5,614 bases of DNA from positions 1 to 5,614 of the forward strand of contig CALLDA010000232.1 in NCBI GenBank assembly GCA_937998635.1. Direction: 5' to 3'. Source of the stretch: an uncultured Pseudomonadales bacterium (GTDB lineage: Bacteria > Pseudomonadota > Gammaproteobacteria > Pseudomonadales > Porticoccaceae). The position numbers and the translations under genes were made by a program. Positions 1 to 5,614 of this stretch are shown piece after piece (the stretch's first letter is position 1; each line of letters starts with the position of its first letter). Below the pieces are notes generated by a model that worked only from the letters and a program-made list of their open reading frames with translations, was not told the DNA's origin and ran no database searches.

Positions 1-882
1 GCGCAGGCGGTGAGGTCCGGTACTCAGGCTGTGGTGATCGCTGGTGGCGTTGAGTCCATGAGCCGAGTACCCATGTTCTCTAATATCGAAGATAGCGAAG
101 CTCAGGGTCGTGGCTTGCCAAAAAGCGAGCGTCTGGAAGAAAAATACCCTGGTGTCGAGTTTAGCCAGTTTATGGGTGCTGAGTTATTGGCAGAAAAATA
201 CGACATCAAACGTGAAGACCTGGACGAGTTCGCTTATCAAAGCCATATGAAAGCCCATGCTGCGACAGAATCTGGCGCCTTTCGAGAGGAAATATTGCCG
301 ATTGAAGTAACCCTCGAAAATGGCGATCTGTTTATCCACGATGCGGATGAAGGCATACGAGCTAATTCCAGTGTTGAGGCAATATCTCAATTAGAGCCGC
401 TGGCTCCAGGCGGCGTGGTTTCCGCAGGCGCGGCCAGTCAGATCAGTGATGGTTCAGCGGCGGTAATGTTGGCCAATGCAGAAGCTGTCGAGAAATACGG
501 CCTCAAGCCCCGTGCTCGTATTCATTCGCTCGCGGTGGTTGGTTCTGATCCCGTGATTATGCTCGAAGGCCCTATCCCAGCGACCAAAAAGGCCCTGGAA
601 CGAGCCGGTCTAACGATCGATGATATGGATCTCTATGAGGTGAATGAGGCCTTTGGTCCGGTTCCTCTGGCCTGGGCGAAAGGTGTCGGGGCTGATCTTA
701 ATAAACTCAATGTTAATGGCGGGGCGCAGGCCAATGGTCATCCTTTAGGATGTACGGGAGCCAAGCTGATGACAACTCTGCTCAATGAGCTCGAGCGCCG
801 TAAAGGTCATTATGGCTTACTGGCCATATGTGAGGGTGGCGGCACAGCCAATGCTACGATTATTGAGCGTCTTGATAGCTAA
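1..882 (+). CDS. Thiolase (acetyl-CoA C-acyltransferase family), 5' end cut by window edge
   Basis: This is the C-terminal part (about 293 codons) of a thiolase, which cleaves 3-ketoacyl-CoA with CoA or condenses two acyl-CoAs, in the cytoplasm. The frame is open from base 1, so the GTG at 10 is an internal valine and not a start. Family landmarks in order are the VVIAGGVESMS segment near the left edge, NEAF (Asn codon 643-645), GHPLG (catalytic His codon 739-741) and CEGGG (second catalytic Cys codon 829-831). The acylated nucleophilic Cys normally lies just before the A-Q-A-V-R-S-G segment, so it should fall about ten residues outside the window. Thiolases are usually about 390-400 residues, so roughly 100 are missing. 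The His loop reads QANGHPLGCTG where many family members have IALGHPLGASG. That variation does not remove catalytic residues. Degradative versus biosynthetic role and substrate cannot be told here; the neighbouring dehydrogenase favours a degradative role by inference only. Confidence 0.93.
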   Translation, partial: AQAVRSGTQAVVIAGGVESMSRVPMFSNIEDSEAQGRGLPKSERLEEKYPGVEFSQFMGAELLAEKYDIKREDLDEFAYQSHMKAHAATESGAFREEILPIEVTLENGDLFIHDADEGIRANSSVEAISQLEPLAPGGVVSAGAASQISDGSAAVMLANAEAVEKYGLKPRARIHSLAVVGSDPVIMLEGPIPATKKALERAGLTIDDMDLYEVNEAFGPVPLAWAKGVGADLNKLNVNGGAQANGHPLGCTGAKLMTTLLNELERRKGHYGLLAICEGGGTANATIIERLDS

Positions 883-908
883 GCCAGCAATGCGCAAATA
901 ATTTGTTG

Positions 909-947
909 ACCAAAAAGGCCGACAGTGATGTCGGCCTTTTTGGTTTA
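909..947. terminator. Bidirectional rho-independent terminator between convergent genes
   Basis: A perfect 16-bp stem (909-924 with 929-944) closes a 4-base loop, GTGA (925-928). The arms contain AAAAAGGCCGACA and its complement, so a T5 run closes the 3' arm on both strands. The + strand also continues with TTTATTT. The stem begins 26 bases after the thiolase stop. It also lies downstream of the SMP-30 gene, which ends at 1022 on the other strand. The T-rich tail is better on the + strand, so its main job is probably ending the thiolase transcript, with a second use for the opposing gene inferred. Confidence 0.88.
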
Positions 948-970
948 TTTAAGAACAAAACCGTTTATAT

Positions 971-1020
971 CCGAGTCTGAATGGGTCAATCGTCCACAGT
1001 AGCGAGTCCAGAGTCAATCG
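971..1020. repeat. Imperfect short direct repeat
   Basis: Two related segments, 971-992 and 1002-1020, share CGAGTC followed by GTCAATCG. The spacing between these two blocks differs by 3 bases between copies. They lie in the short gap between the thiolase terminator and the SMP-30 stop codon. This may be a small decayed duplication, and no function is apparent. Confidence 0.3.
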
Positions 1021-1021
1021 C

Positions 1022-1873
1022 TCAGGGTGAACCGCTGCCGGGGACATCGACATGGACTATTTCAATCCGCGATGCTGTCTTATTTTTGCCGATGTCCTGT
1101 ATAGAACCCTGATAAGTTAAACCAAATAAGGTGCAACCATCGGGACCACCCAGGGTGCAGGCGACAGGAAAGCGGTCAAGCACTTTGACACGATGGGTGA
1201 TTTCTCCGCCCTCTAGCACCCGGATGAAATGATCCTGATTGAATACTGCGACCCACACAGCACCCTCTGCGTCCAGGCAAATCCCATCGGGCGCGGAATC
1301 ACCAAGGTCGGCAAATACTCGACGATTACTGAGCGAGCCATCGGCTTCAATATCAAAGGCACTGAGTTTTTTCGCCCATGATTCCGCGACGATCAAGGTT
1401 TTACCATCCGGAGTAATCACCGGGCCGTTGGGTACGGCCAGATCTGTGGCGACTTCGCTGATGGCGCCATCTGCGGTAACCAGAACGAAATTAGTCGGCT
1501 TGAAGCGCTCTTTTTTAAAGATATCGAAGCCAATATTGCCAATGTAGGCATTACCTTTTTTATCTACCACCATGTCGTTTATTTCGTAGGGGCAAATTTC
1601 TGAAAGATCGGCGTGCAGTTCTAATTTACCGTCCACCAGCTTCATGAGCTTGCGATCGTGCATGGATACGATCAGGGGCGTGCCGTCGGGTAAAAAGCCA
1701 AGACCGGAAGGCTGGCCGGGCACATCGACAACTTTTTCTCGTTTGCCGTCCATACCAATGGTGTAAACCACGTGGCCGTGCATATCTGAAAGCCAGAGCT
1801 TATTGTCTCGCCAACGCGGGCCTTCCAGAAAAACAAAGTCCTCAGCAAATACCGTTGTAGATAGTTCTTTCAT
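1022..1873 (-). CDS. SMP-30/gluconolactonase/LRE-family protein (probable lactonase)
   Basis: This 283-residue protein belongs to the SMP-30/gluconolaconase six-bladed beta-propeller family, whose members are metal-dependent lactone hydrolases; human SMP-30 has 299 residues. The expected metal and active-site positions are present: Glu17 in LEGPRW, Asn99 in EIND, Asn149 in VPNGP and Asp196 in APDGI. The last three sit in the blade repeats, such as ITPDGKTLIVAES and LDAEGAVWVAV. The C-terminus, VDVPGSGSP, is the usual family ending. There is no signal peptide, so it is probably cytoplasmic. The ATG at 1873 is preceded by GGAG (1882-1879) at 5 bases, which supports this start. It is divergent from the alcohol dehydrogenase gene and convergent with the thiolase gene. 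The substrate is unknown: sugar lactones are the textbook case, but many bacterial members act on other lactones or esters. The family call is firm; the lactonase activity is inferred from the intact site. Confidence 0.9.
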   Translation of the reverse strand: MKELSTTVFAEDFVFLEGPRWRDNKLWLSDMHGHVVYTIGMDGKREKVVDVPGQPSGLGFLPDGTPLIVSMHDRKLMKLVDGKLELHADLSEICPYEINDMVVDKKGNAYIGNIGFDIFKKERFKPTNFVLVTADGAISEVATDLAVPNGPVITPDGKTLIVAESWAKKLSAFDIEADGSLSNRRVFADLGDSAPDGICLDAEGAVWVAVFNQDHFIRVLEGGEITHRVKVLDRFPVACTLGGPDGCTLFGLTYQGSIQDIGKNKTASRIEIVHVDVPGSGSP

Positions 1874-2020
1874 GGTGTCTCCGTTTATCAGTGAGTAAAT
1901 GTATTGCTTATGAGTTAACAGTGATCCCCTAGCGTAGCACTACCTTCGCTTTTCGTCCTGCGACCTCGGTAATAAAGCTAAATCCATCCAGAGCCATACC
2001 TCAATGAAACCGGTGGTGGT

Positions 2021-2037
2021 AAACTGCCGCTCAGTTT
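2021..2037. promoter_or_regulatory. Short inverted repeat upstream of the alcohol dehydrogenase gene (possible operator)
   Basis: AAACTG (2021-2026) and CAGTTT (2032-2037) form a perfect 6-bp inverted repeat around CCGCT. It lies 40 bases before the dehydrogenase start, in the 204-bp region shared with the divergent SMP-30 gene. The position suits a regulator site, but the repeat is short and could be chance. No convincing -35/-10 pair was found for either gene in this region. Confidence 0.25.
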
Positions 2038-2077
2038 TGCAAACGCTATTTATGAAAAGATAACTGGAGAAGGCTAA

Positions 2078-3172
2078 ATGAAAACAATGAAAGCTGTGGT
2101 AGCCCGCGGATTGAATGACTATGCCGTGGAAGAGGTGACTCTGGATGCACCCAAGGCCGATGAAGTCCTGGTAAAAATCAAAGCAACAGGTATCTGTCAC
2201 TCAGATCTTTCCGTTATCAACGGCACCATCCCAGTGGCTTTCCCCATGGTGCTCGGTCACGAGGGCGCTGGCATTGTTGAAGAGGTTGGCGCAAATGTGA
2301 CCAATGTTGCACCGGGTGATCACGTTACCCTGTCGTTTGTACCGAATTGTGGTGATTGTTATCACTGCCTGCGCAGTGAGCCTTACCTGTGTTTAAAAAG
2401 CACCCCCGATGGCAAGATGATGGACGGCACTACCCGTGTTCACAAAGATGGCGAAGATATTAACGTCATGCAATTCCTCGGCAATATGGCCGAGTATTCA
2501 GTTGTTCCGTCCATGTGTCTGGTCAAGATCAACGACGACATCGACATGAAAGCCGCCGCTCTGGTTGGTTGCGGTGTGACCACAGGAGTGGGTGCTGCAT
2601 TGAAAACCGCCGAGGTCAAACCAGGCAGCACCGTAGCTGTATTTGGCGCGGGCGGTGTCGGACTATCAATTATCCAGGGTGCTCGTATTGCGGGTGCGGC
2701 CAGGATCATCGCGGTGGATTTATCCGATGATAAATTGGCCATGGCTAAAGAGATGGGTGCCACCGATACCATCAATGGCAGCGGTGATACGGTCAAGGAA
2801 ATTATGGCGATGACCGGCGGAATTGGTGTTGATTATGGTTTTGAGGCCATCGGCATTCCAGCGGTGGTTGATCAGGCCCAAAAGGCCACTCGTCGGGGTG
2901 GTGTTATGACGGTGGTGGGGGTTGGTAAGCTCAATCAAAAACTGGAGCTCAACGCGCTGATGTTCCCTCTAACATCAAAAACTATTAAAGGCTCCATGTA
3001 CGGTGGCGCCGAATTTAGAGTCGATTTCCCTAAATACCTGGAGTTGTATAAACAGGGTAAGCTCGATTTAGACCGGATGGTGACGCAAACCTATTCCATC
3101 GACGAAGCCTTACAGGCCTTTGCCGATCTCGAAGCAGGTAAAAATGCTCGCGGCGTTATCGTTTACGATTAA
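2078..3172 (+). CDS. Zinc-dependent, NAD-type alcohol dehydrogenase (MDR family)
   Basis: This 364-residue medium-chain dehydrogenase reversibly oxidises an alcohol to an aldehyde or ketone in the cytoplasm. Every key residue aligns with liver-type ADH. The catalytic zinc ligands are Cys40 (GICHSD), His61 (GHEGAG) and Cys165 (VGCGVTTG), and Ser42 is in the proton-relay position. The structural-zinc lobe has Cys91, 94, 97 and 105 with the canonical spacing. The Rossmann motif is GAGGVG (190-195), followed by Asp214 at the end of the next strand, which favours NAD over NADP. Overall it is close to the class III and benzyl-alcohol dehydrogenase branch, but it is not clearly FrmA or XylB, so no symbol is given. 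The ATG at 2078 has GGAG at 2066-2069 (8 bases away) and AGG at 2071-2073. A second in-frame ATG at 2087 is possible but worse placed. The gene is single, divergent from SMP-30, and followed by its own terminator. The substrate is unknown. Confidence 0.95.
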   Translation: MKTMKAVVARGLNDYAVEEVTLDAPKADEVLVKIKATGICHSDLSVINGTIPVAFPMVLGHEGAGIVEEVGANVTNVAPGDHVTLSFVPNCGDCYHCLRSEPYLCLKSTPDGKMMDGTTRVHKDGEDINVMQFLGNMAEYSVVPSMCLVKINDDIDMKAAALVGCGVTTGVGAALKTAEVKPGSTVAVFGAGGVGLSIIQGARIAGAARIIAVDLSDDKLAMAKEMGATDTINGSGDTVKEIMAMTGGIGVDYGFEAIGIPAVVDQAQKATRRGGVMTVVGVGKLNQKLELNALMFPLTSKTIKGSMYGGAEFRVDFPKYLELYKQGKLDLDRMVTQTYSIDEALQAFADLEAGKNARGVIVYD

Positions 3173-3194
3173 TTTTTGTAAGATGCTTAGGATT

Positions 3195-3220
3195 AAACCC
3201 GGCACTTGTCGGGTTTTTTT
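3195..3220 (+). terminator. Rho-independent terminator of the alcohol dehydrogenase gene
   Basis: The stem AAACCCGGC (3195-3203) pairs with 3208-3216 (one G-T pair) around the loop ACTT, and is followed by an uninterrupted run of seven T (3214-3220, partly in the stem). It begins 22 bases after the dehydrogenase stop. The strong stem and T run suggest the dehydrogenase message is monocistronic. The rest of the gap up to 3410 contains no gene that I can support. Confidence 0.9.
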
Positions 3221-3410
3221 ACGCCTGGAACACACTAATACGACATACGAATGTTTTAAGGACTGACATATAGTGCTGTCCGGATTGTTGGATCAGCTAA
3301 GATACAATAAACTGCTTTGCATACCTGCAGACTTACTAACTGGCGCTTACGAGAGCCCTTGTTCCTTTTAGCTTAAAAGCCCTGTGGATCGCTCCTTCAT
3401 AATTGAACCA

Positions 3411-4541
3411 TCATTTCATCAAGGCGACACTTTTAACCTGAGCATAGACAATCTTGTCAGGCACTATGTCTAACAGAGACACAGAGCGGCGAGTGATGCG
3501 CGCGAGCAGGTTCTGCCCACCGGTTTCGCAGCGCACCAGCATTTGCGATGGGTCGCGGTCAGGGTTGAGGCTAACGATACGCACTGGAAAGCTATTGCTG
3601 ATACTTATTTGCTGGGGGGGTATTAATGCCAGACTAACATCCCGGGCACATATCCGCAGGCGGGCTTGATGGCCGATAGGTAAGCCATTATACGACACTG
3701 AAACCTGACCACCGTTAAAACCCAGGCTGGTCAAATGAAACTCCTCATCGTGACTGATAACCCTGGCATTTAGCACGGCAGCGGCATCTTCAAAATGAGC
3801 AATGGGCAATTGTGGGTCAGTGAGTAAGGTATTGAGTTCGCCGACGGCTTGCACTCGGCCCTGATTAAGCAGAATAAGATAGTCCCCCAGTTGTTGGACT
3901 TCCTGAGGAGAGTGACTGACGTATAGCACGGGAATATCGAGTTCCTGATACAAGCTTTCCAGATAGGGCAGAATCTCAGCTTTACCGGCTGGATCGAGGC
4001 TGGCGAGGGGTTCATCCATTAATAGTAGTTGTGGGCTGGTAAGCAGCGCCCTGGCGATGGCAACACGTTGGCGTTGGCCGCCGGATAATTGATCGGTCTG
4101 ACGATGGAGCAGGGTTTCCAGACCTAACCAGGCAACAACTTCATCAAGTTTCAGCTTGCGCTGATTTTTCGCGATACGCTGCCAACCGTATTCGATATTT
4201 TCACGCACATTTAAGTGAGGGAAAAGGCTGGCTTCCTGGAATACATAACCGATGGGACGGCGGTGCACTGGCCAGCTTTGTTTCTTATCCTGCCAGCAAT
4301 GGCCCTTGACACTAAAGTAGCCTTGGTCGGGTTTTTCCAGGCCTGCGATACAGCGCAGCAGTGTGGTCTTGCCGGACCCGGACGGTCCGAATATTCCTGT
4401 TACACCCTTTGCTGGCGCAGTGAAATTGATATCAAGTTCAAAGTCTTTATGCTTGAGCTGAAACCGTGCCTCAATGCCTCGGTGTTTGGCAGCTCCTGGA
4501 TTATCGGCATTTGATTCTTTATTGAGAGGGGAGATGGGCAA
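3411..4541 (-). CDS. modC: Molybdate ABC transporter ATP-binding protein ModC
   Basis: This is the cytoplasmic ATPase that drives molybdate import through ModB, 376 residues. The ABC motifs run in order: Walker A GPSGSGKTT (52-60), Q-loop Gln102 in FQEASLFPHL, signature LSGGQ (152-156), Walker B LLLMDEP (172-178), D-loop SLD (181-183) and H-loop His210 in YVSHS. Residues from about 295 form a Mop/TOBE domain, which in this family binds oxyanion and modulates transport. This domain and the modAB neighbours separate it from sulfate or iron ABC ATPases. The start is TTG at 4541, 8 bases after the modB stop, with AAGGGAG just upstream; no ATG, GTG or other TTG lies in frame before the conserved domain. 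This gives about 22 polar residues ahead of the usual beginning (IEARFQL). It is the last gene of the operon, and no clear terminator follows. Confidence 0.95.
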   Translation of the reverse strand: MPISPLNKESNADNPGAAKHRGIEARFQLKHKDFELDINFTAPAKGVTGIFGPSGSGKTTLLRCIAGLEKPDQGYFSVKGHCWQDKKQSWPVHRRPIGYVFQEASLFPHLNVRENIEYGWQRIAKNQRKLKLDEVVAWLGLETLLHRQTDQLSGGQRQRVAIARALLTSPQLLLMDEPLASLDPAGKAEILPYLESLYQELDIPVLYVSHSPQEVQQLGDYLILLNQGRVQAVGELNTLLTDPQLPIAHFEDAAAVLNARVISHDEEFHLTSLGFNGGQVSVSYNGLPIGHQARLRICARDVSLALIPPQQISISNSFPVRIVSLNPDRDPSQMLVRCETGGQNLLARITRRSVSLLDIVPDKIVYAQVKSVALMK

Positions 4542-4544
4542 TAG

Positions 4545-4551
4545 CTCCCTT
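4545..4551 (-). promoter_or_regulatory. modC: Shine-Dalgarno site setting the TTG start of modC
   Basis: On the - strand AAGGGAG overlaps the modB stop codon (TAA, 4552-4550) and ends three bases before TTG (4541-4539). It is the only good ribosome-binding site near the 5' end of modC. With the absence of other in-frame start codons, it decides the start call. The overlap with the modB stop suggests translational coupling between the two genes. Confidence 0.65.
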
Positions 4552-5233
4552 AAATTTTATCAGTTCGACGTTGATCTATTCGCCAATACAGGGTCAGTAG
4601 AACAAGAAAGGAGAACACCAGCGTACCGGCTGCTAGCACGTGGGCCTCGCCGTATTCGTAGGCTTCGACATGATCAAAAATTGCGACCGAGAGCACCTGG
4701 GTTTGTCCGGGGATATTGCCGCCTATCATCAGTACCACGCCGAACTCTCCCAGGGTGTGAGCAAAACCGAGTACCGCCCCTGTTAACAAGCCGCGTTTTG
4801 CCAGAGGCAGGGCAACGCTGACAAAACGATCCCAGGGCGAAGCCCTCAGTGTCGCGGCGACTTCGAGAGGACGCCTGCCTATAGCGGCGAAGGCATTTTG
4901 AATGGGTTGTACCGCGAAGGGCAGGGAGTAGATCACCGAGCCAATCACGAGACCGCTAAAAGTAAAGGGTAAAAGACCGATCCCCAGGCTTTCTGTGAGC
5001 TGCCCGAGCCAACCTTTTGGCCCCAGCACTAATAATAAATAAAATCCAATAACCGTGGGTGGTAGCACTAAAGGCAGGGCTACCAAAGCGTTAATTGCCT
5101 GTCGAAAACGGCAGCGGGTATTAGCCAACCACCAGGCCAGAGGCGTGGCAATACACAGTAATAATAATGTCGTTGTCGTCGCGAGACGAAAGGTTAGCCA
5201 GATGGGCTGAGAATCAAATTGAGAGAAATCCAT
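4550..5233 (-). CDS. modB: Molybdate ABC transporter permease ModB
   Basis: This is the inner-membrane channel subunit of the molybdate importer, 227 residues, the usual length for ModB. About five hydrophobic segments can be seen, near 12-34, 47-70, 91-113, 147-170 and 198-218. The cytoplasmic EAA loop that docks on ModC lies at about 124-143 (EVAATLRASPWDRF then ALPLA). It is followed by the ModB-typical HTLGEFG (159-165) and GGNIPGQTQ (171-179). In the EAA loop the frequent Gly is Arg130. The ATG at 5233 lies 33 bases after the modA stop in the same frame. No good Shine-Dalgarno sequence precedes it, and no other ATG, GTG or TTG lies between the modA stop and this ATG. Translation may therefore depend on coupling to modA. 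The neighbours and the NIPG region favour molybdate over sulfate; tungstate is an alternative that sequence alone does not exclude. Confidence 0.94.
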   Translation of the reverse strand: MDFSQFDSQPIWLTFRLATTTTLLLLCIATPLAWWLANTRCRFRQAINALVALPLVLPPTVIGFYLLLVLGPKGWLGQLTESLGIGLLPFTFSGLVIGSVIYSLPFAVQPIQNAFAAIGRRPLEVAATLRASPWDRFVSVALPLAKRGLLTGAVLGFAHTLGEFGVVLMIGGNIPGQTQVLSVAIFDHVEAYEYGEAHVLAAGTLVFSFLVLLTLYWRIDQRRTDKI

Positions 5234-5266
5234 GGCGGCTATTTTGTCAGCTTCAGGTCTGTTTTG

Positions 5267-5614
5267 TTAGTCGAAGGGTTTGGGCTTGGCCGTATCGTTA
5301 ACGAGGTACCCGGAAGCGCTAATGATGGCGGTGGCCTCAGGTGATTTCAGAAAATCGAGAAAGGCCTGAGCAGCGATATTATCTCTGCTTCTACCGAGTT
5401 TTACCGCAGCTTGTTCGATGGGTAGATACAAATCATGGGGTATTTTCCAGCGGGAACCCCGATCAGCGTTCGGTAGAGCGAGAAATTGAGATTCGGCGAT
5501 AAAACCTATCTGAGCATTGCCCGAGACAACGAATTGAAAGGCCTGGGCGACATTTTGTCCGGTGACCAATTGATGTTGCGTGGACTCGCTTAGGGACAAG
5601 GCCGCCAGGGTTTG
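5267..5614 (-). CDS. modA: Molybdate ABC transporter substrate-binding protein ModA, 5' end cut by window edge
   Basis: These are the C-terminal 115 residues of the periplasmic molybdate-binding protein, about half of a family member of roughly 250 residues. The frame stays open to the right edge, and the TTG at 5599 is an internal leucine, so no start or signal peptide can be judged. Typical ModA segments are present: TGQNVAQAFQFVVSGNAQIG followed by FIAESQ, then a Trp-Lys-Ile-Pro segment leading into DLYLPIEQAAV, then FLDFLKSPEATAIISASGY close to the end. The second lobe and C-terminal helix look complete, with a normal stop. It is the first visible gene of the modABC operon and its promoter lies outside the window. 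Specificity for molybdate rather than tungstate cannot be settled without the N-terminal binding residues. Confidence 0.93.
   Translation of the reverse strand, partial: QTLAALSLSESTQHQLVTGQNVAQAFQFVVSGNAQIGFIAESQFLALPNADRGSRWKIPHDLYLPIEQAAVKLGRSRDNIAAQAFLDFLKSPEATAIISASGYLVNDTAKPKPFD

Noticed and set aside
10..12. GTG as the start of the thiolase gene
   Set aside because: The upstream codons continue the conserved family sequence and the first third of the protein is missing, so the gene is cut by the window edge.
1940..2200. 86-codon open frame on the - strand across the ADH start
   Set aside because: It overlaps the well-supported ADH coding start and its ribosome-binding site, and the translation resembles no known protein and is rich in Cys, His and Phe.
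3236..3244. TAATACGAC, resembling the start of a T7-type phage promoter
   Set aside because: The match stops after nine bases and the rest of the consensus is missing; no phage gene is nearby.
3303..3308. TACAAT as a -10 element for a small RNA in the 3221-3410 gap
   Set aside because: No -35 element at a suitable distance, no downstream hairpin with a T run on that strand, and no open frame of note.
3365..3379. CTTTTA/TAAAAG inverted repeat downstream of modC as a terminator
   Set aside because: The stem is only 6 bp of mostly A-T pairs with a 3-base loop and no T tract beyond it on the modC strand.
4474..4821. 115-codon open frame on the + strand, antisense to modC and modB
   Set aside because: It is an antisense shadow of two certain genes; its Arg/Pro-rich composition reflects the complement of their codons.
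5597..5599. TTG as the start of a short modA-like gene
   Set aside because: The frame continues with matching ModA-like residues to the right edge; this is an internal leucine codon of a full gene.

Overview
The window looks like an ordinary stretch of chromosome from a proteobacterium, most likely a gammaproteobacterium. Base composition is close to balanced by eye. Genes have Shine-Dalgarno sites and are closed by classic hairpin/T-run terminators, and the molybdate transporter proteins read like the Pseudomonas/marine gammaproteobacterial type. The taxonomic call is an impression from protein style, not from a search.

Left part (1-3220), three catabolic-type enzymes. The 3' three quarters of a thiolase gene enters from the left edge on the + strand and ends at 882. 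It converges on a - strand gene for an SMP-30/gluconolactonase/LRE-family beta-propeller hydrolase (1022-1873), and a near-perfect hairpin between them (909-947) can serve as terminator for both. The SMP-30 gene is divergent from a + strand zinc-dependent, NAD-type alcohol dehydrogenase (2078-3172). The two share a 204-bp upstream region holding a small inverted repeat. A strong rho-independent terminator (3195-3220) closes the dehydrogenase gene. Alcohol oxidation, lactone hydrolysis and thiolytic cleavage could be steps of one carbon-degradation route, but no substrate can be read from the sequence.

Right part (3411-5614, all - strand), a molybdate ABC transporter operon in the order modA (cut by the right edge), modB, modC. 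The genes are tightly spaced: 33 bp between modA and modB, 8 bp between modB and modC. modC appears to start at TTG. ModA binds molybdate in the periplasm, ModB forms the membrane channel and ModC is the ATPase with a C-terminal Mop/TOBE regulatory domain. No ModE regulator, molybdoenzyme or molybdenum-cofactor riboswitch is visible. The operon promoter must lie beyond the right edge.

No RNA gene, mobile element, CRISPR array or clearly novel system was found. The findings are small-scale observations and hypotheses about gene context.
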